Assembly (NCBI GenBank): GCA_029945945.1
Contig: JAQSDM010000004.1
Location: 124,001-188,000 of the forward strand
Source: Algoriphagus sp.
GTDB taxonomy: Bacteria; Bacteroidota; Bacteroidia; Cytophagales; Cyclobacteriaceae
Length of the DNA stretch: 64,000 nucleotides
Reading direction: 5' to 3'
Both the position numbers and the translations under genes were made by a program. Positions 8,840 through 18,250 of this stretch are shown piece after piece. Position 1 is the stretch's first letter. Each line of letters starts with the position of its first letter. Below the pieces are notes generated by a model that worked only from the letters and a program-made list of their open reading frames with translations, was not told the origin of the DNA and ran no database searches.

Positions 8840-10286
8840 GGGCATGAAGTACAATCGGGTTTTGGTTTGGTTCAGAAACGACCTTCGTGTCCGGGACAAT
8901 GAAGTGCTTGTGAAAGCTACCTTGTCTGCAAAAGAAGTGATTCCGGTTTATTGTTTCGATCCGAGGACGTTTGAAAGTACAAATCTTGGATTTCCAAAGA
9001 CCGGATCTTTCAGAGCCAAATTTCTGTTAGAGTCCGTGGCTGACTTGAGGAAGAGTTTGCGAAAACTTGGTGCTTACTTGATCATTCTCCAGGGAAAGCC
9101 TGAAGAGGAAGTTCTCTCGCTTGCGGTAAAACATCAGGCTCAGGCTATTTTCTATTCCGAGGAGGTAACATCCGAGGAGAGAAATGTGGATAAGTCTCTC
9201 GAGAAGTCTGCGTGGGCACAGGGAATTGCGACAGAAACGTACTGGCAAAGTACTCTTTACCATGTGGACGATCTTCCTTTTCCGGTTACCCAAACGCCTG
9301 AGGTTTTCACGCAATACAGAAAAGAGGTAGAAAAGATGTCTTCCATCAGAAGCAGTTTTCCGATTCCTTTTAAACTGAATTTTCCCGGGAAAGATGAAAT
9401 AACGAGTGTCGGCGAACTGCCGGATTTGAGTATTTATGGATTGGAGGAGCCTAAGCCGGATCGGAGGAGGTTGATGGAGTTTATTGGTGGAGAGAGTTCC
9501 GGCCTTGGGCGAATCCAGTCCTATTTTTGGGAGAAAGACCTGTTGAAAACGTATAAAGAAACCCGAAACGGGCTGATTGGCGCTGATTATAGCAGTAAGT
9601 TTTCGCCATCGTTGTCGCTTGGCTGCATTTCTCCAAGGATGATTTTTGAGGAAGTGAAGCGCTATGAGAAAGAGCGAAAAAAGAATGAGAGTACATATTG
9701 GCTGATTTTTGAACTAATCTGGAGAGACTATTTTCGGATCATTTGCAAAAAGCACGGCGATAAAATCTTCCAAATCGGAGGCATCAAAAATCAAGAGGAC
9801 TCCTGGAGTAGAGATAAGTCTCAGTTTGAGGCTTGGGTTGCGGGGATGACAGGAGTTCCTTTTGTTGATGCTAATATGCGGGAGTTGAATGCAACCGGCT
9901 TTATGTCCAACCGGGGGCGGCAGATTGTGGCAAGTTTTCTGGTGAACGATCTGGGAATTGACTGGACCTGGGGAGCGAGTTACTTCGAAAGCCAACTCAT
10001 TGATTACGATGTCTGCTCCAACTGGGGCAATTGGATGTATGTGGGCGGAGTGGGAAATGATCCGAGGGAAAATCGTTATTTCAATATCCTCCGTCAGGCT
10101 AAAAACTACGACCGAAATGGAGAGTACATCCGGATTTGGATTCCTGAATTACACGCAATCAAGGGGTTTGATATCCATCAACCTTGGGAGTTATCCACAG
10201 CGAATATGAGAAGTTTGAAAATTCAATTGGGTCATACTTATCCACAACCCTTGAGGAAAATTCCGACGTTGGAAAAGTCGTATTGA
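8838..10286 (+). CDS. DASH-family cryptochrome/photolyase
   Basis: 482-residue flavoprotein of the cryptochrome-DASH group, which binds FAD and usually a folate antenna and repairs cyclobutane pyrimidine dimers in single-stranded DNA, or acts in blue-light signalling. The N-terminal photolyase domain opens with VLVWFRNDLRVRDNE. The FAD-binding half carries SPSLSLGCISPR, FELIWRDYFR and NWGNWMYVGGVGNDPREN, the last being the DASH signature. A second in-frame ATG two codons downstream (MKYNRV) may be the true start. It is monocistronic and lies 10 kb from the carotenoid cluster, consistent with a light-exposed lifestyle. Confidence 0.93.
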   Translation: MGMKYNRVLVWFRNDLRVRDNEVLVKATLSAKEVIPVYCFDPRTFESTNLGFPKTGSFRAKFLLESVADLRKSLRKLGAYLIILQGKPEEEVLSLAVKHQAQAIFYSEEVTSEERNVDKSLEKSAWAQGIATETYWQSTLYHVDDLPFPVTQTPEVFTQYRKEVEKMSSIRSSFPIPFKLNFPGKDEITSVGELPDLSIYGLEEPKPDRRRLMEFIGGESSGLGRIQSYFWEKDLLKTYKETRNGLIGADYSSKFSPSLSLGCISPRMIFEEVKRYEKERKKNESTYWLIFELIWRDYFRIICKKHGDKIFQIGGIKNQEDSWSRDKSQFEAWVAGMTGVPFVDANMRELNATGFMSNRGRQIVASFLVNDLGIDWTWGASYFESQLIDYDVCSNWGNWMYVGGVGNDPRENRYFNILRQAKNYDRNGEYIRIWIPELHAIKGFDIHQPWELSTANMRSLKIQLGHTYPQPLRKIPTLEKSY

Positions 10287-10357
10287 TCAGAAAAAAAGGA
10301 ACTCATTTTTAATTTGAAAAACGGGAAAATCTTACCTGAAATATTCAGATTTGAAAA

Positions 10358-13024
10358 TCAAAATGAAAAATTGACCTGCAACAAAAGCTGTCTGGGTCTC
10401 AGCTGAAATTGCTGGGAGGTAAGTATGAAACTGTTTGCAAAATAATTGCTGAAAACCCTGTTATCAAGAAGGTTGCTTCCAATTAAGGTTAGATCGATTT
10501 TCTTTTTGGGGAGTTTTAGGCGATAGGATAAATCCAAAAAGGAAATTGCCTCTTTTGAATTTTGGAAGTCATTTTCGCTTGAAACCCATTCCCAGGAAAA
10601 AGTGAACAGATGATTTTCAATTGGAAAAAACTCCAACTTTGCTAGGCTGTTAAACTGCGTTACCTGACTGATTTTTTCTGATTCGAGTTCTGAAGTCAGG
10701 GACGAAAAGTTGGACCTGAAATACAGTCCAAAAATGTTTTTTGGCTTGATGGAAACATCAAGGCCATAAAGCCCTGATTTCATTGAGTTTCTTACAAAAC
10801 TATCATTGATGATCTGCGGGCGATTTTGATTCTGAAAATTAGCAGTGACAGAAAAGGTGGAATAAATAGTTGAAAAATACTTACTCCCCTGAATCCCATA
10901 ATTCAACACTTCCGAATTACTAAATATATCAATCCCTGATAAAAGCGACTCCCCGGAATCAAGGACAAAACTTCGGAGAAGAGTATTATTTGAAGACTTA
11001 GAATAGGTGATCCTTCCGTTGAAAAAAACCGATGATATTGGATCCTTGAAGTTTAAAGAATAGGTAAGGTTATTCCCAATTAATTCAGGCAGGTTAGTAT
11101 TCCATTGATAAATGGACCGATAGTTTTTTACGATTAATCCGGAATAGTTTTCATAGAGCGAACTAAAAGTATTTCTCTTTCGGAAAGATATCGTTGTGAA
11201 AAACTTTCCACTGATCAAATACTTGGAATAGAAATAAGGCTCAAGATAATATTTGGAAATACGATTGCTGAAATCTGAGTTCTGTCCTTCAATATCTACC
11301 CATAAATAATTTAGAGGCAGTTCCAGTCTCACATTCAATTTATCCGACTTATAATCAAAGTTGGAATTTAAATAAGGATTGATTTTTTTATAAGTAATAT
11401 CATTTGTAAAACGATTTCCCAACAGCACGGATTCACCTGCTGGTTCCGCTATAGAAATTCCGCTATACAGATCGTCCATTTGAAATTTTACCCCAAGAGT
11501 AGGTTGATAGCTTATCCTCTTAGTCAGGTTTGTTTTGATACCAATAGAGTTATTCGAATAGAATCTTAATAATTGAACGTCCTGAGTAAGCTTTTCCAGT
11601 TCGTCAGCTTTATCTAAAATATCCCCAAAACCGCCCGGACTTAGTGTTAGGGATTGATCGGTTCCTTGAAAGGAAAGATCCGAGTTAAAATCAATCAGAT
11701 ATCCTTTGATTGGCTTTAGCAATTTTAATGAGTTCCCAACTCTGAAATAGGGTAAAGAGGCTAGTTGGTTTCTTAAACTGTCATTCAAAAAAGTTTCTGA
11801 AGATTCGTTTCTTTTGACAACCTCAAAGTTTAAGGTGTTTTTAAAGAAATTCTTGGAAAGATTTCTCGTCCAGGTTAATTCAGAAATCAAGTTTCGGTCG
11901 ATGTAATCGTTTGCCTTTTGCTCACTGATTTTCAAAGAATCGCCATCAGGAAAGAAGAAAATGGTTTGGACATCATTTCTTTCTAGATTGGATTGTTGGA
12001 TGTAACTGAGATTTAAACGAAACTCTGTTTCTTTTTCATTTTTGGTCAAAAAGTTGGAGGATCCCAGATGACTTGTGTTGAACAGATATCTTTTCTTGGG
12101 GATGATGCCTGTAAATAATCTGGGAATACTGACCCAATCTGTGATTTCTTCCGGTTTGGACATTTTTTCCAAATCTTCAATAGTCAGAACTTCTAATTGG
12201 TTTGCCAGATCTACACCAAAATTATTGGACTGAAAAGTATTGAGCATCTGAAAGTTTTGCTTAAAAACCATGGGAGCAAAACTTCCATTCCAGGTAAGCG
12301 GACTACCTCCGACACCCAGATAACCCGTGCCAATCCAAACGTTTTTCCTCCTTAACTTTAAATTGAGAGAAGCTCTGTCTGAGAAAACCAAGCTATCTAA
12401 GGCCCTGATGGGTTGGTGGTTTTCAAGGATCTCAACAGACTCTACTGCATCAATTGGAATTGCATTATTTGCCAGATTATATCGCCCTTCCAACAAATCC
12501 AAGCCATCAATGTAGAACTTTTGAAGCGGTCGTCCCTGGTATCTGATCATGCCATTTTCAGAAACTTCAATACCCGGAAGACGCCTTAGAAGATCGCTGA
12601 TTACTCTGTCATTTTGAGTGGCAAAGCCATCGACAGAATAGCTTATCGTGTCCTTTTTAAAACTTACAGGGTTCTTGATCCCATCTAGAGTAAATTCTTT
12701 AAGTTCTACTTGAGCAGGGCTTGCCCTAATTTCCAAATCAGTTTCAGATCTAGTTAGCAATAAGGAAATGGGGTTTATGGTCATTGCCCTTAAAAACAAC
12801 AAAATACCATTCTGCTCTTCGTTTATTTTTATACTAAACTCACCCAATTCATTTGTGACTCCATAAGCTATCGTTGTTGAATCTTTGGGGTTTCGCACAG
12901 TTACGTTTACCCCAAATACCGGCGATAAATCAGTCTCAAAAATGACCTTGCCTTTAATAGTTGATTGTGAATAGGCAAAATCAGAAATGAATAACAGGAG
13001 CGCAAATAGAATTAATCTATTCAT
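10358..13024 (-). CDS. TonB-receptor-like outer-membrane barrel protein, GLPGLI-associated
   Basis: 888 residues: signal peptide ending DFAYSQ, a carboxypeptidase-regulatory-like beta-sandwich (about 20-105, STIKGKVIFETD through SIKINEEQNG), a plug-like segment (ISDLLRRLPGIEVSENG and YQGRPLQKFYIDG), then a long barrel ending in Phe (LQVNFSF), the usual signal for barrel insertion. It starts 1 nt after the stop of the GLPGLI gene, so the two are surely co-transcribed. The barrel is more divergent than in siderophore receptors and no TonB box is obvious, so it may be a related barrel rather than a nutrient transporter. Cargo is unknown. Confidence 0.85.
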   Translation of the reverse strand: MNRLILFALLLFISDFAYSQSTIKGKVIFETDLSPVFGVNVTVRNPKDSTTIAYGVTNELGEFSIKINEEQNGILLFLRAMTINPISLLLTRSETDLEIRASPAQVELKEFTLDGIKNPVSFKKDTISYSVDGFATQNDRVISDLLRRLPGIEVSENGMIRYQGRPLQKFYIDGLDLLEGRYNLANNAIPIDAVESVEILENHQPIRALDSLVFSDRASLNLKLRRKNVWIGTGYLGVGGSPLTWNGSFAPMVFKQNFQMLNTFQSNNFGVDLANQLEVLTIEDLEKMSKPEEITDWVSIPRLFTGIIPKKRYLFNTSHLGSSNFLTKNEKETEFRLNLSYIQQSNLERNDVQTIFFFPDGDSLKISEQKANDYIDRNLISELTWTRNLSKNFFKNTLNFEVVKRNESSETFLNDSLRNQLASLPYFRVGNSLKLLKPIKGYLIDFNSDLSFQGTDQSLTLSPGGFGDILDKADELEKLTQDVQLLRFYSNNSIGIKTNLTKRISYQPTLGVKFQMDDLYSGISIAEPAGESVLLGNRFTNDITYKKINPYLNSNFDYKSDKLNVRLELPLNYLWVDIEGQNSDFSNRISKYYLEPYFYSKYLISGKFFTTISFRKRNTFSSLYENYSGLIVKNYRSIYQWNTNLPELIGNNLTYSLNFKDPISSVFFNGRITYSKSSNNTLLRSFVLDSGESLLSGIDIFSNSEVLNYGIQGSKYFSTIYSTFSVTANFQNQNRPQIINDSFVRNSMKSGLYGLDVSIKPKNIFGLYFRSNFSSLTSELESEKISQVTQFNSLAKLEFFPIENHLFTFSWEWVSSENDFQNSKEAISFLDLSYRLKLPKKKIDLTLIGSNLLDNRVFSNYFANSFILTSQQFQLRPRQLLLQVNFSF

Positions 13025-13025
13025 T

Positions 13026-13847
13026 TCAATCTTCTACAACCAATTCCAGGGGATTATTGGCTTTATCATATCGAGCTTGCATTCTTTGTAGTCCCTCAGG
13101 AGAAAGTCCATTTTGAGGTCTTCCAACTAGTGCTTTGCTCACATCTGAATATATTTCTCTTTTTACTTTAAAGTATGTTTTTCTCGGCAGGGTAATGGGA
13201 TTTTTATGGACTCGTTCTTCCATGTTAACAGCCCGATTTTCAGCACCTTTTAGTTTATAGGTAAAAAAGTTCTCTGTATCTGAAATTTCAATAATCAATC
13301 CGGGCAGTCCATTAAAAACATATGGTCCATCATTGATCGGAATTTCCTCTGCAAACCAGGCTATAAATTTCCGTCCAGAGTAAGCAACGGTGGCTTTTTG
13401 GCATTTAAAACCTAAGATGTCCTTGTACTCATTTTGAATTTTCCAGTCGAATTTTTTCAAGTCTTGGGTAAATTTATAATTATCAAAAACCAAGTTTTCA
13501 TAAAATTCTATCTGGCTTTTTGCGAAATCTTTGTGGATGATATGTTTGTAAGAAGGAGCCTTAATAGAGTTTACTTTCCCCATCGCCATTGCGATGTTGG
13601 ATTGATTTGGGGTATTTATGGTAGAAGCTATATCAGAGATCAACGAATCTCTTTGATAGCCATAATAGCTTTGAAAAACACTGTAATTATCTCCGCTCCA
13701 GAGGACCATTAGGTCCGTACCAATTGTACCTCGGTCTGTCGAATCAGCAACAAAGGTTGCTTCATAGAAAAACGCCCTTTTGCTTGTTTGAGCTTCCAAA
13801 TTTAGACTTGGGAAAAGAAAAATTAGCAGGATGATTATGGATCTCAT
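13026..13847 (-). CDS. GLPGLI family protein
   Basis: 273-residue exported protein (signal peptide ending NLEAQ) carrying the family-defining motif in YVFNGLPGLIIEISDTEN at about two thirds of its length. The family is nearly confined to Bacteroidota, is typically found beside outer-membrane barrel or TonB-receptor-like genes, and has no established activity. Here it immediately precedes such a barrel gene (1 nt gap). The conserved W-F-A-E-E-I-P and G-F-K-C-Q-K-A stretches before the motif also fit. A periplasmic or surface partner role for the barrel protein is inference. Confidence 0.9.
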   Translation of the reverse strand: MRSIIILLIFLFPSLNLEAQTSKRAFFYEATFVADSTDRGTIGTDLMVLWSGDNYSVFQSYYGYQRDSLISDIASTINTPNQSNIAMAMGKVNSIKAPSYKHIIHKDFAKSQIEFYENLVFDNYKFTQDLKKFDWKIQNEYKDILGFKCQKATVAYSGRKFIAWFAEEIPINDGPYVFNGLPGLIIEISDTENFFTYKLKGAENRAVNMEERVHKNPITLPRKTYFKVKREIYSDVSKALVGRPQNGLSPEGLQRMQARYDKANNPLELVVED

Positions 13848-14229
13848 ATTTGTTTGGGATTAATAAAAGGAAGCGGACTAAAAACCTATTAAGCTTAACG
13901 GATTTTCGAAGTAATTAAAACTAGATTTTTATGAGCGGAGGAAATGCCTATCCCTCAAGTGCTTCTTTTATTCGTATTTACTCTGTGTTTAGTTTAAAAA
14001 TTTAAAACTCTTTTGTTTTTAGTCGGTATTTGTTGAATTATTTTAACGAACAGAAGTATTCTTAGGAGTAAAATCAAATTAAAATCCTTCTAAGAAAAGC
14101 GAGTTTTTTTGATAAACGGTAAAGCTGAAAATCCACAATATTCCCTGAAATTCAATCAAATAGAATATTAACAAGCCTTAAAACTAAAGCTAATTTTCTC
14201 GAAATTAAATTGATTTAAATTGTAGAAGT
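13848..14229. other. AT-rich intergenic stretch with no gene seen
   Basis: About 380 bp between the start of the GLPGLI gene and the end of the small membrane-protein gene. All frames are short and broken. It must hold the promoter of the GLPGLI operon on the minus strand. No clear TAnnTTTG element, tRNA or RNA-gene fold was recognised. Confidence 0.6.
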
Positions 14230-14511
14230 CTATTTCTTTTGCAATAAAGAAACCTCAGATTCCTGAGGTTTTTCTTTTAAAAGGGCTTTTCGATTGGGTC
14301 TCCAAAAAACAAAGTAAAAAACGATACTCAACGAGCATTGAGAATAGATAAGCCTTGACCAAGTTGAAAACTCAAAAATCACTGAAAAATCAGAACTCAA
14401 CTTATGGTTCACGTAGGCCTCAAGGATTATAAACAGAAAATAAAAGAAGGAAGAAATCAAAATCGGTATCCAATTCGATTTCGACTTCAAATAGGTCAGA
14501 AAGTCTTTCAT
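14230..14511 (-). CDS. Small two-helix membrane protein, unknown function
   Basis: 93 residues with two hydrophobic segments, WIPILISSFFYFLFIILEAY (about 14-33) and a second around 56-71, followed by a charged tail. No family recognised. A perfect 9-bp hairpin (14250-14271) lies inside the last codons, encoding the PQESEV region, so the gene's 3' end may double as a terminator. It lies 44 nt downstream of the serine hydrolase gene and could be the last gene of that operon. Confidence 0.55.
   Translation of the reverse strand: MKDFLTYLKSKSNWIPILISSFFYFLFIILEAYVNHKLSSDFSVIFEFSTWSRLIYSQCSLSIVFYFVFWRPNRKALLKEKPQESEVSLLQKK
14250..14271. terminator. Hairpin inside the 3' end of the small membrane-protein gene
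   Basis: AAACCTCAG, 4-nt loop, CTGAGGTTT: a perfect 9-bp stem. On the plus strand it is followed by TTCTTTT, on the minus strand by CTTTATT, so it could terminate transcription either way. It overlaps coding sequence. Confidence 0.4.
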
Positions 14512-14555
14512 AGTTTAAAAGTGGGGAAATTAATCTTCTCTCCTAATTTATGAAT

Positions 14556-15794
14556 TTAGTTTTTATACTCAAACCTAAATTCACTCAAATCAGGGGTGAG
14601 CATTTTTTCACGTTCCAATTCCATCTGATACAAATACTCACCTAACTCAGCGAAAAAGGGAAATCCGATCTCTTCGTACTCGTATTGATCATCATTGAGG
14701 ATTTCGTCGGTATTTACATAAATCACCGCGCTGACAATAAACTCAACACCGCTCTCAAAATCCACAAAATAGCTCGCATCCAACAGGTGTCCGTAAGCCT
14801 GACCGGTTTTATTGAAGATGCGGAATCTGGCCGGGATCGGGTTTTTATCTGTTCCAAACTTGTAAAATTTCGAATAGCTATCGTAATAGTCCGGCAACTC
14901 ATACTTCGGAAAGTCACTTTCGCCGGGAAGCATGCTCATGTATTTCAGAATGAAATTTCGATGCTCTTCATTCAGATTGAACCGCTCTGAATCCGGAAAT
15001 GCCATCGGGAAAATGATCCGCTTCACCACTCCGTGGAGGTCAGAAAGGGAGAATTTGTTTTTGAAAGTGAAGTCCAAACCCTTGTTGATCAGAGAATCAC
15101 CATCGAAATACCCGATGCCGATTTTGGGTTGGTCCGGATTGGAATAGACCGTTTCTGTTTTTCTTTCCGGTATTTCAAGCAGGATTTTTCCTGAGTTATC
15201 CACAAATCTGATCGGGTTGAAATACCGGTTTTCTTCCTCGCTCATCGGCATACTCAGGCGATGATTGATCAGGGTATATCCCAATCCTTTTTGCTTCAGC
15301 TTCTCATTGATATAGTCCTGACCGAGTAGTTCGTAAAGCCGATTGAAAGCATCATTGTCCGAGACAAGCAAAATTTTCCTGATGTAATGAGCGATGCTCG
15401 GAAGGGAATTTTCTGCAGTACTGTCCGTAAATGCCGAAAGCTGAGACGGCCTGACGGAATCCGTCAACATGGTTGTTTCCGCAGTCAATCCCTCTATATT
15501 TTGCTCTTCCAGCCACTCCAAAGCCAGGATGGCAATGGGCAATTTCACCGTTGACGCCGGGTAAAAGTAAGTTCTGTCATTCAGGTTAAACTCGAAATCT
15601 GTCATTAGTGGGTTGCCATGTTCATTCCGGTCGATTCGGGTGTAAAGAATCTGAACCTGGTATTTCGCAGAGTCTTCCAACACCTTCTTTAAAACCGGAT
15701 ATTCATCCAATCCGTCCTGAAATGGCAGTTTTTCCTTGGGTTGGCAGGAACTTATCCACAAAAGTGACAGAAAGAAATAGAGAACCTTTTTCAT
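14556..15794 (-). CDS. Class A beta-lactamase-related serine hydrolase, lipoprotein
   Basis: 412-residue lipoprotein (lipobox ISSC, Cys17) with the penicillin-recognising serine-hydrolase fold: STVK with nucleophile Ser81 and Lys84, SDN at 145-147, and KTG in FNKTGQAYG. Class A enzymes have about 290 residues; this is longer, with an insertion between SDN and KTG, and lacks a classical E-x-x-L-N omega-loop motif at the expected place, so a peptidase or esterase role is at least as likely as antibiotic resistance. Its first codons overlap the last 4 nt of the PLP-enzyme gene, implying translational coupling. Confidence 0.85.
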   Translation of the reverse strand: MKKVLYFFLSLLWISSCQPKEKLPFQDGLDEYPVLKKVLEDSAKYQVQILYTRIDRNEHGNPLMTDFEFNLNDRTYFYPASTVKLPIAILALEWLEEQNIEGLTAETTMLTDSVRPSQLSAFTDSTAENSLPSIAHYIRKILLVSDNDAFNRLYELLGQDYINEKLKQKGLGYTLINHRLSMPMSEEENRYFNPIRFVDNSGKILLEIPERKTETVYSNPDQPKIGIGYFDGDSLINKGLDFTFKNKFSLSDLHGVVKRIIFPMAFPDSERFNLNEEHRNFILKYMSMLPGESDFPKYELPDYYDSYSKFYKFGTDKNPIPARFRIFNKTGQAYGHLLDASYFVDFESGVEFIVSAVIYVNTDEILNDDQYEYEEIGFPFFAELGEYLYQMELEREKMLTPDLSEFRFEYKN

Positions 15795-16855
15795 TTTTTA
15801 CCGGCAAGTTGGTGGACGGCTTCATTGAGAGTCAATAGATCCCCAAGTGTATGAAAGCCGGAAATTACAATTCGGTTGATTTTGGGGCTTTGGGCAGTGG
15901 GATACGAAAAAGAGGAAGTGATCAACCCCATTTTCTCAAGTTTATCGGACCAATCGGGATTGTCATACATGAAAACCGGGAATTGGGAACATCCGTGGAT
16001 GGTGGAAAAATCCCGGGTTTCCTGATTAAAAATAGCCGAGAAGTCCCTGATCTGAAGACTTTTTTCAGTGTAGATTTCCTGCGTTTCCAGGAAAGCTTTG
16101 AGGTTGGCTGGTGAACCCGGAGAAGAACCAGTGAAGATCGGCTGAGACTTGATCTCTTCAATCGTTTCCTTTTTCCCCAAAATAATCCCGGCCGGCATCG
16201 CCAATCCTTTTCCTAAGGAACCAGAAACGACCAAATTAAAACTGGAATCCGCATGCTGTGAATAGGTGCCAAAAACTCCTTTTCCCAAAACTCCAAAAGC
16301 ATGACTGTCATCGATCAATAAGCTTACTTCATGTTTTTTGGCAATCTCCTTGACCCAGGAATACTCGTGGATTTCTGCTTTGAGCGGATCCACGGCATTT
16401 CCCAAAATCAATATTCTTAGGGAAGGAAGGGCATCTGCTTGCTTTAGACACTGGTTTTTCCATTGTGTAAAACTCAATTGTAAATCCGGTTTCAAATCTG
16501 CCGGAAGGATTGCAGGATGCGTATCCGGTGCGATCCAGCATTGATCAGCTTTTGGATAAAGTGTTTGCCAGGCGGCAATTCCGGCCAGATAGCCGGAACT
16601 CATCACTGCCGCTGCCTCTGCTTTTGCACGAGTTGCGAAGAACTTCTCAAACTCCTCATACACTTTCAACCGCGCATTATTCACCCGACTCAATCCGTGG
16701 TTGAATCCGTATCGACGAATGCAATCAAACAAGACGGCCTCATAATGTCGATCCTGATCAATTCCCAGGTAGGAAGTCCCGCTAAAAAAGAGGTATTCCT
16801 TCTTTCCGACTTTGACAGTTCGGCCCAGCCTTCGATCGAGATTGAAGTTTTTCAC
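15791..16855 (-). CDS. Alpha-oxoamine-synthase-like PLP enzyme (8-amino-7-oxononanoate synthase fold)
   Basis: 354-residue fold-type I PLP enzyme related to BioF and 2-amino-3-ketobutyrate ligase. Asp182-Asp183-Ser-His185 in IDDSHAFGVLG binds the cofactor ring, and Lys216 in SGSLGKGLAMPAG is the Schiff-base lysine. GTSYLG and FNHGLSRVNN match the family N-terminus. It starts with GTG. It is somewhat shorter than BioF (about 385) and no other biotin gene is near, so the bioF name is not assigned. Lying between a VOC protein (8 nt upstream) and a serine hydrolase (4-nt overlap), its product is unknown. Confidence 0.82.
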   Translation of the reverse strand: MKNFNLDRRLGRTVKVGKKEYLFFSGTSYLGIDQDRHYEAVLFDCIRRYGFNHGLSRVNNARLKVYEEFEKFFATRAKAEAAAVMSSGYLAGIAAWQTLYPKADQCWIAPDTHPAILPADLKPDLQLSFTQWKNQCLKQADALPSLRILILGNAVDPLKAEIHEYSWVKEIAKKHEVSLLIDDSHAFGVLGKGVFGTYSQHADSSFNLVVSGSLGKGLAMPAGIILGKKETIEEIKSQPIFTGSSPGSPANLKAFLETQEIYTEKSLQIRDFSAIFNQETRDFSTIHGCSQFPVFMYDNPDWSDKLEKMGLITSSFSYPTAQSPKINRIVISGFHTLGDLLTLNEAVHQLAGKK

Positions 16856-16863
16856 GAAAGAGT

Positions 16864-17286
16864 TTATTTGGCAAAAATCTGGGAAGGATCCTGGAAAGAC
16901 TTGAATTCAAGAGCATTTCCGCAGGGATCAAGGAAAAACATCGTGGCCTGCTCGCCCACTTCTCCTTTGAATCTGATGTAGGGCTCGATCACAAACTCAA
17001 TCCCATGAGCTTTCAGCTTGTCTGCTAACTCATGCCATTCTTCCCATGGGAGGATCGCGCCAAAATGCCGAACCGGAACATTCTTTCCATCGACGATATT
17101 GGTGGCTGCCAATGCCAGTTCTTCGGGCTTGATATGTGCGGAAAGCTGATGACCGAAGAAGTCGAAATCAATCCATTTGTCCGTGCTTCTTCCGATGTCG
17201 CAACCCAGCAAATCGCCGTAGAATGAGCGGGTTTCTTCGATGTCCCTGATCGGGAAAGCCAGGTGAAAAGGTTTAAATTGGCTCAT
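16864..17286 (-). CDS. VOC (glyoxalase/bleomycin-resistance) family protein
   Basis: 140 residues with the two-module vicinal-oxygen-chelate fold: [22 protein letters not shown] opens module 1 and [17 protein letters not shown] closes module 2, with metal-ligand candidates His8 and the glutamate of ALEFK. Such proteins include dioxygenases, glyoxalases and resistance proteins; this one resembles the dioxygenase-like subgroup. Start chosen at the ATG before SQFKPFH; an upstream frame adds 12 unlikely residues. First gene of a tight three-gene minus-strand operon, divergent from the patatin gene. Confidence 0.85.
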   Translation of the reverse strand: MSQFKPFHLAFPIRDIEETRSFYGDLLGCDIGRSTDKWIDFDFFGHQLSAHIKPEELALAATNIVDGKNVPVRHFGAILPWEEWHELADKLKAHGIEFVIEPYIRFKGEVGEQATMFFLDPCGNALEFKSFQDPSQIFAK

Positions 17287-17347
17287 AATGCTTACTTTCG
17301 TTGAGTGATTTTTCGAGCTCAATTTAGTTTTTATTCCCTGAAAAAAT

Positions 17348-18250
17348 ATGTCAGCTAAGAAATCTGTCTCTTTGGTTTTGAGCAGCGGCGGTGCGAGAGG
17401 ATTAGCGCATGTGGGAGTGATTGAGGAACTGGAAAATCGCGGTTACCATATCGCCGAGATCGCAGGTTGCTCGGCCGGGGCGCTTGTCGGAGGGATGTAT
17501 GCAGCTGGCAAAATGCCGGAATTTAAGGATTGGATTTGTAACCTCGATCGAATCGATGTGTTTTCCCTGATGGATTTTACTTTTTCCAGTAGGGGATTTA
17601 TCAAAGGAGAGAAGGTCTACAATGCCCTTAAAAAAGTAATCAAGGATTGCCAAATCGAAGATTTTGAGATTGACTTTTCCTGCAACGCAGTCGATTATAA
17701 GACCGGTCAGGAAGTCATTTTCAGAGAGGGAAGTTTGTATGCAGCGATTCGGGCTTCGGGAAGTATTCCTACAGTATTTCAACCAGCAAAGCATCATCGG
17801 CATGAGTTGATCGACGGGGGAGTTTTGAACCCTGTTCCGATTTCTCTGTTGAAAAACTCTGGGCAAAACCTGGTCATCGTAGTTGGATTGAACGCGCCGG
17901 ACTCAGCGATCATCAGTCCTCCCCAAAAAGACGCACAGGGAAAAAGTTTTATTTCCATGCCTGGTTGGCTGAGGGATTACCGGAATAAAATGCTGCACTA
18001 TTTTCCCGAACAGGAAAAAACCGAGAAATCAACTTCGCTGAGTTCCTTCAATTTAATGACGAGGTCTTTTGATTTGCTTCAGGATCGTTTTTGCGAATTG
18101 TTGGTTGCGCAATATCCTGTCGATATTGTGGTGCAGATTGCCAGAAATCAGGCCGGAACGCTGGAGTTTCACCGGGCAGCGGAATTAATAGAAATAGGCC
18201 GGCAAAAGGCTGTCATGGCCATAGACGAATGGGAAAATGCAAATAGCTGA
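17348..18250 (+). CDS. Patatin-like phospholipase (RssA-type)
   Basis: 300-residue lipid acyl hydrolase. The oxyanion-hole motif SGGARG lies at residues 13-18, the nucleophile elbow GCSAG has Ser42, and the catalytic Asp156 sits in [10 protein letters not shown], completing the Ser-Asp dyad. No signal peptide, so cytoplasmic or peripheral to the membrane, acting on phospholipids or acyl thioesters. Its last 14 nt overlap the methyltransferase gene. It leads a plus-strand operon with methyltransferase and TRIC-type channel genes. Confidence 0.9.
   Translation: MSAKKSVSLVLSSGGARGLAHVGVIEELENRGYHIAEIAGCSAGALVGGMYAAGKMPEFKDWICNLDRIDVFSLMDFTFSSRGFIKGEKVYNALKKVIKDCQIEDFEIDFSCNAVDYKTGQEVIFREGSLYAAIRASGSIPTVFQPAKHHRHELIDGGVLNPVPISLLKNSGQNLVIVVGLNAPDSAIISPPQKDAQGKSFISMPGWLRDYRNKMLHYFPEQEKTEKSTSLSSFNLMTRSFDLLQDRFCELLVAQYPVDIVVQIARNQAGTLEFHRAAELIEIGRQKAVMAIDEWENANS

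Noticed and set aside
14556-15794. Antibiotic-resistance class A beta-lactamase
   Set aside because: SxxK, SDN and KTG are present, but the protein is much longer than class A enzymes and lacks an obvious ExxLN omega loop, so resistance cannot be claimed.
15791-16855. Assignment of the oxoamine-synthase-like gene as bioF
   Set aside because: No other biotin gene is near and the protein is short; the fold is clear but the substrate is not.
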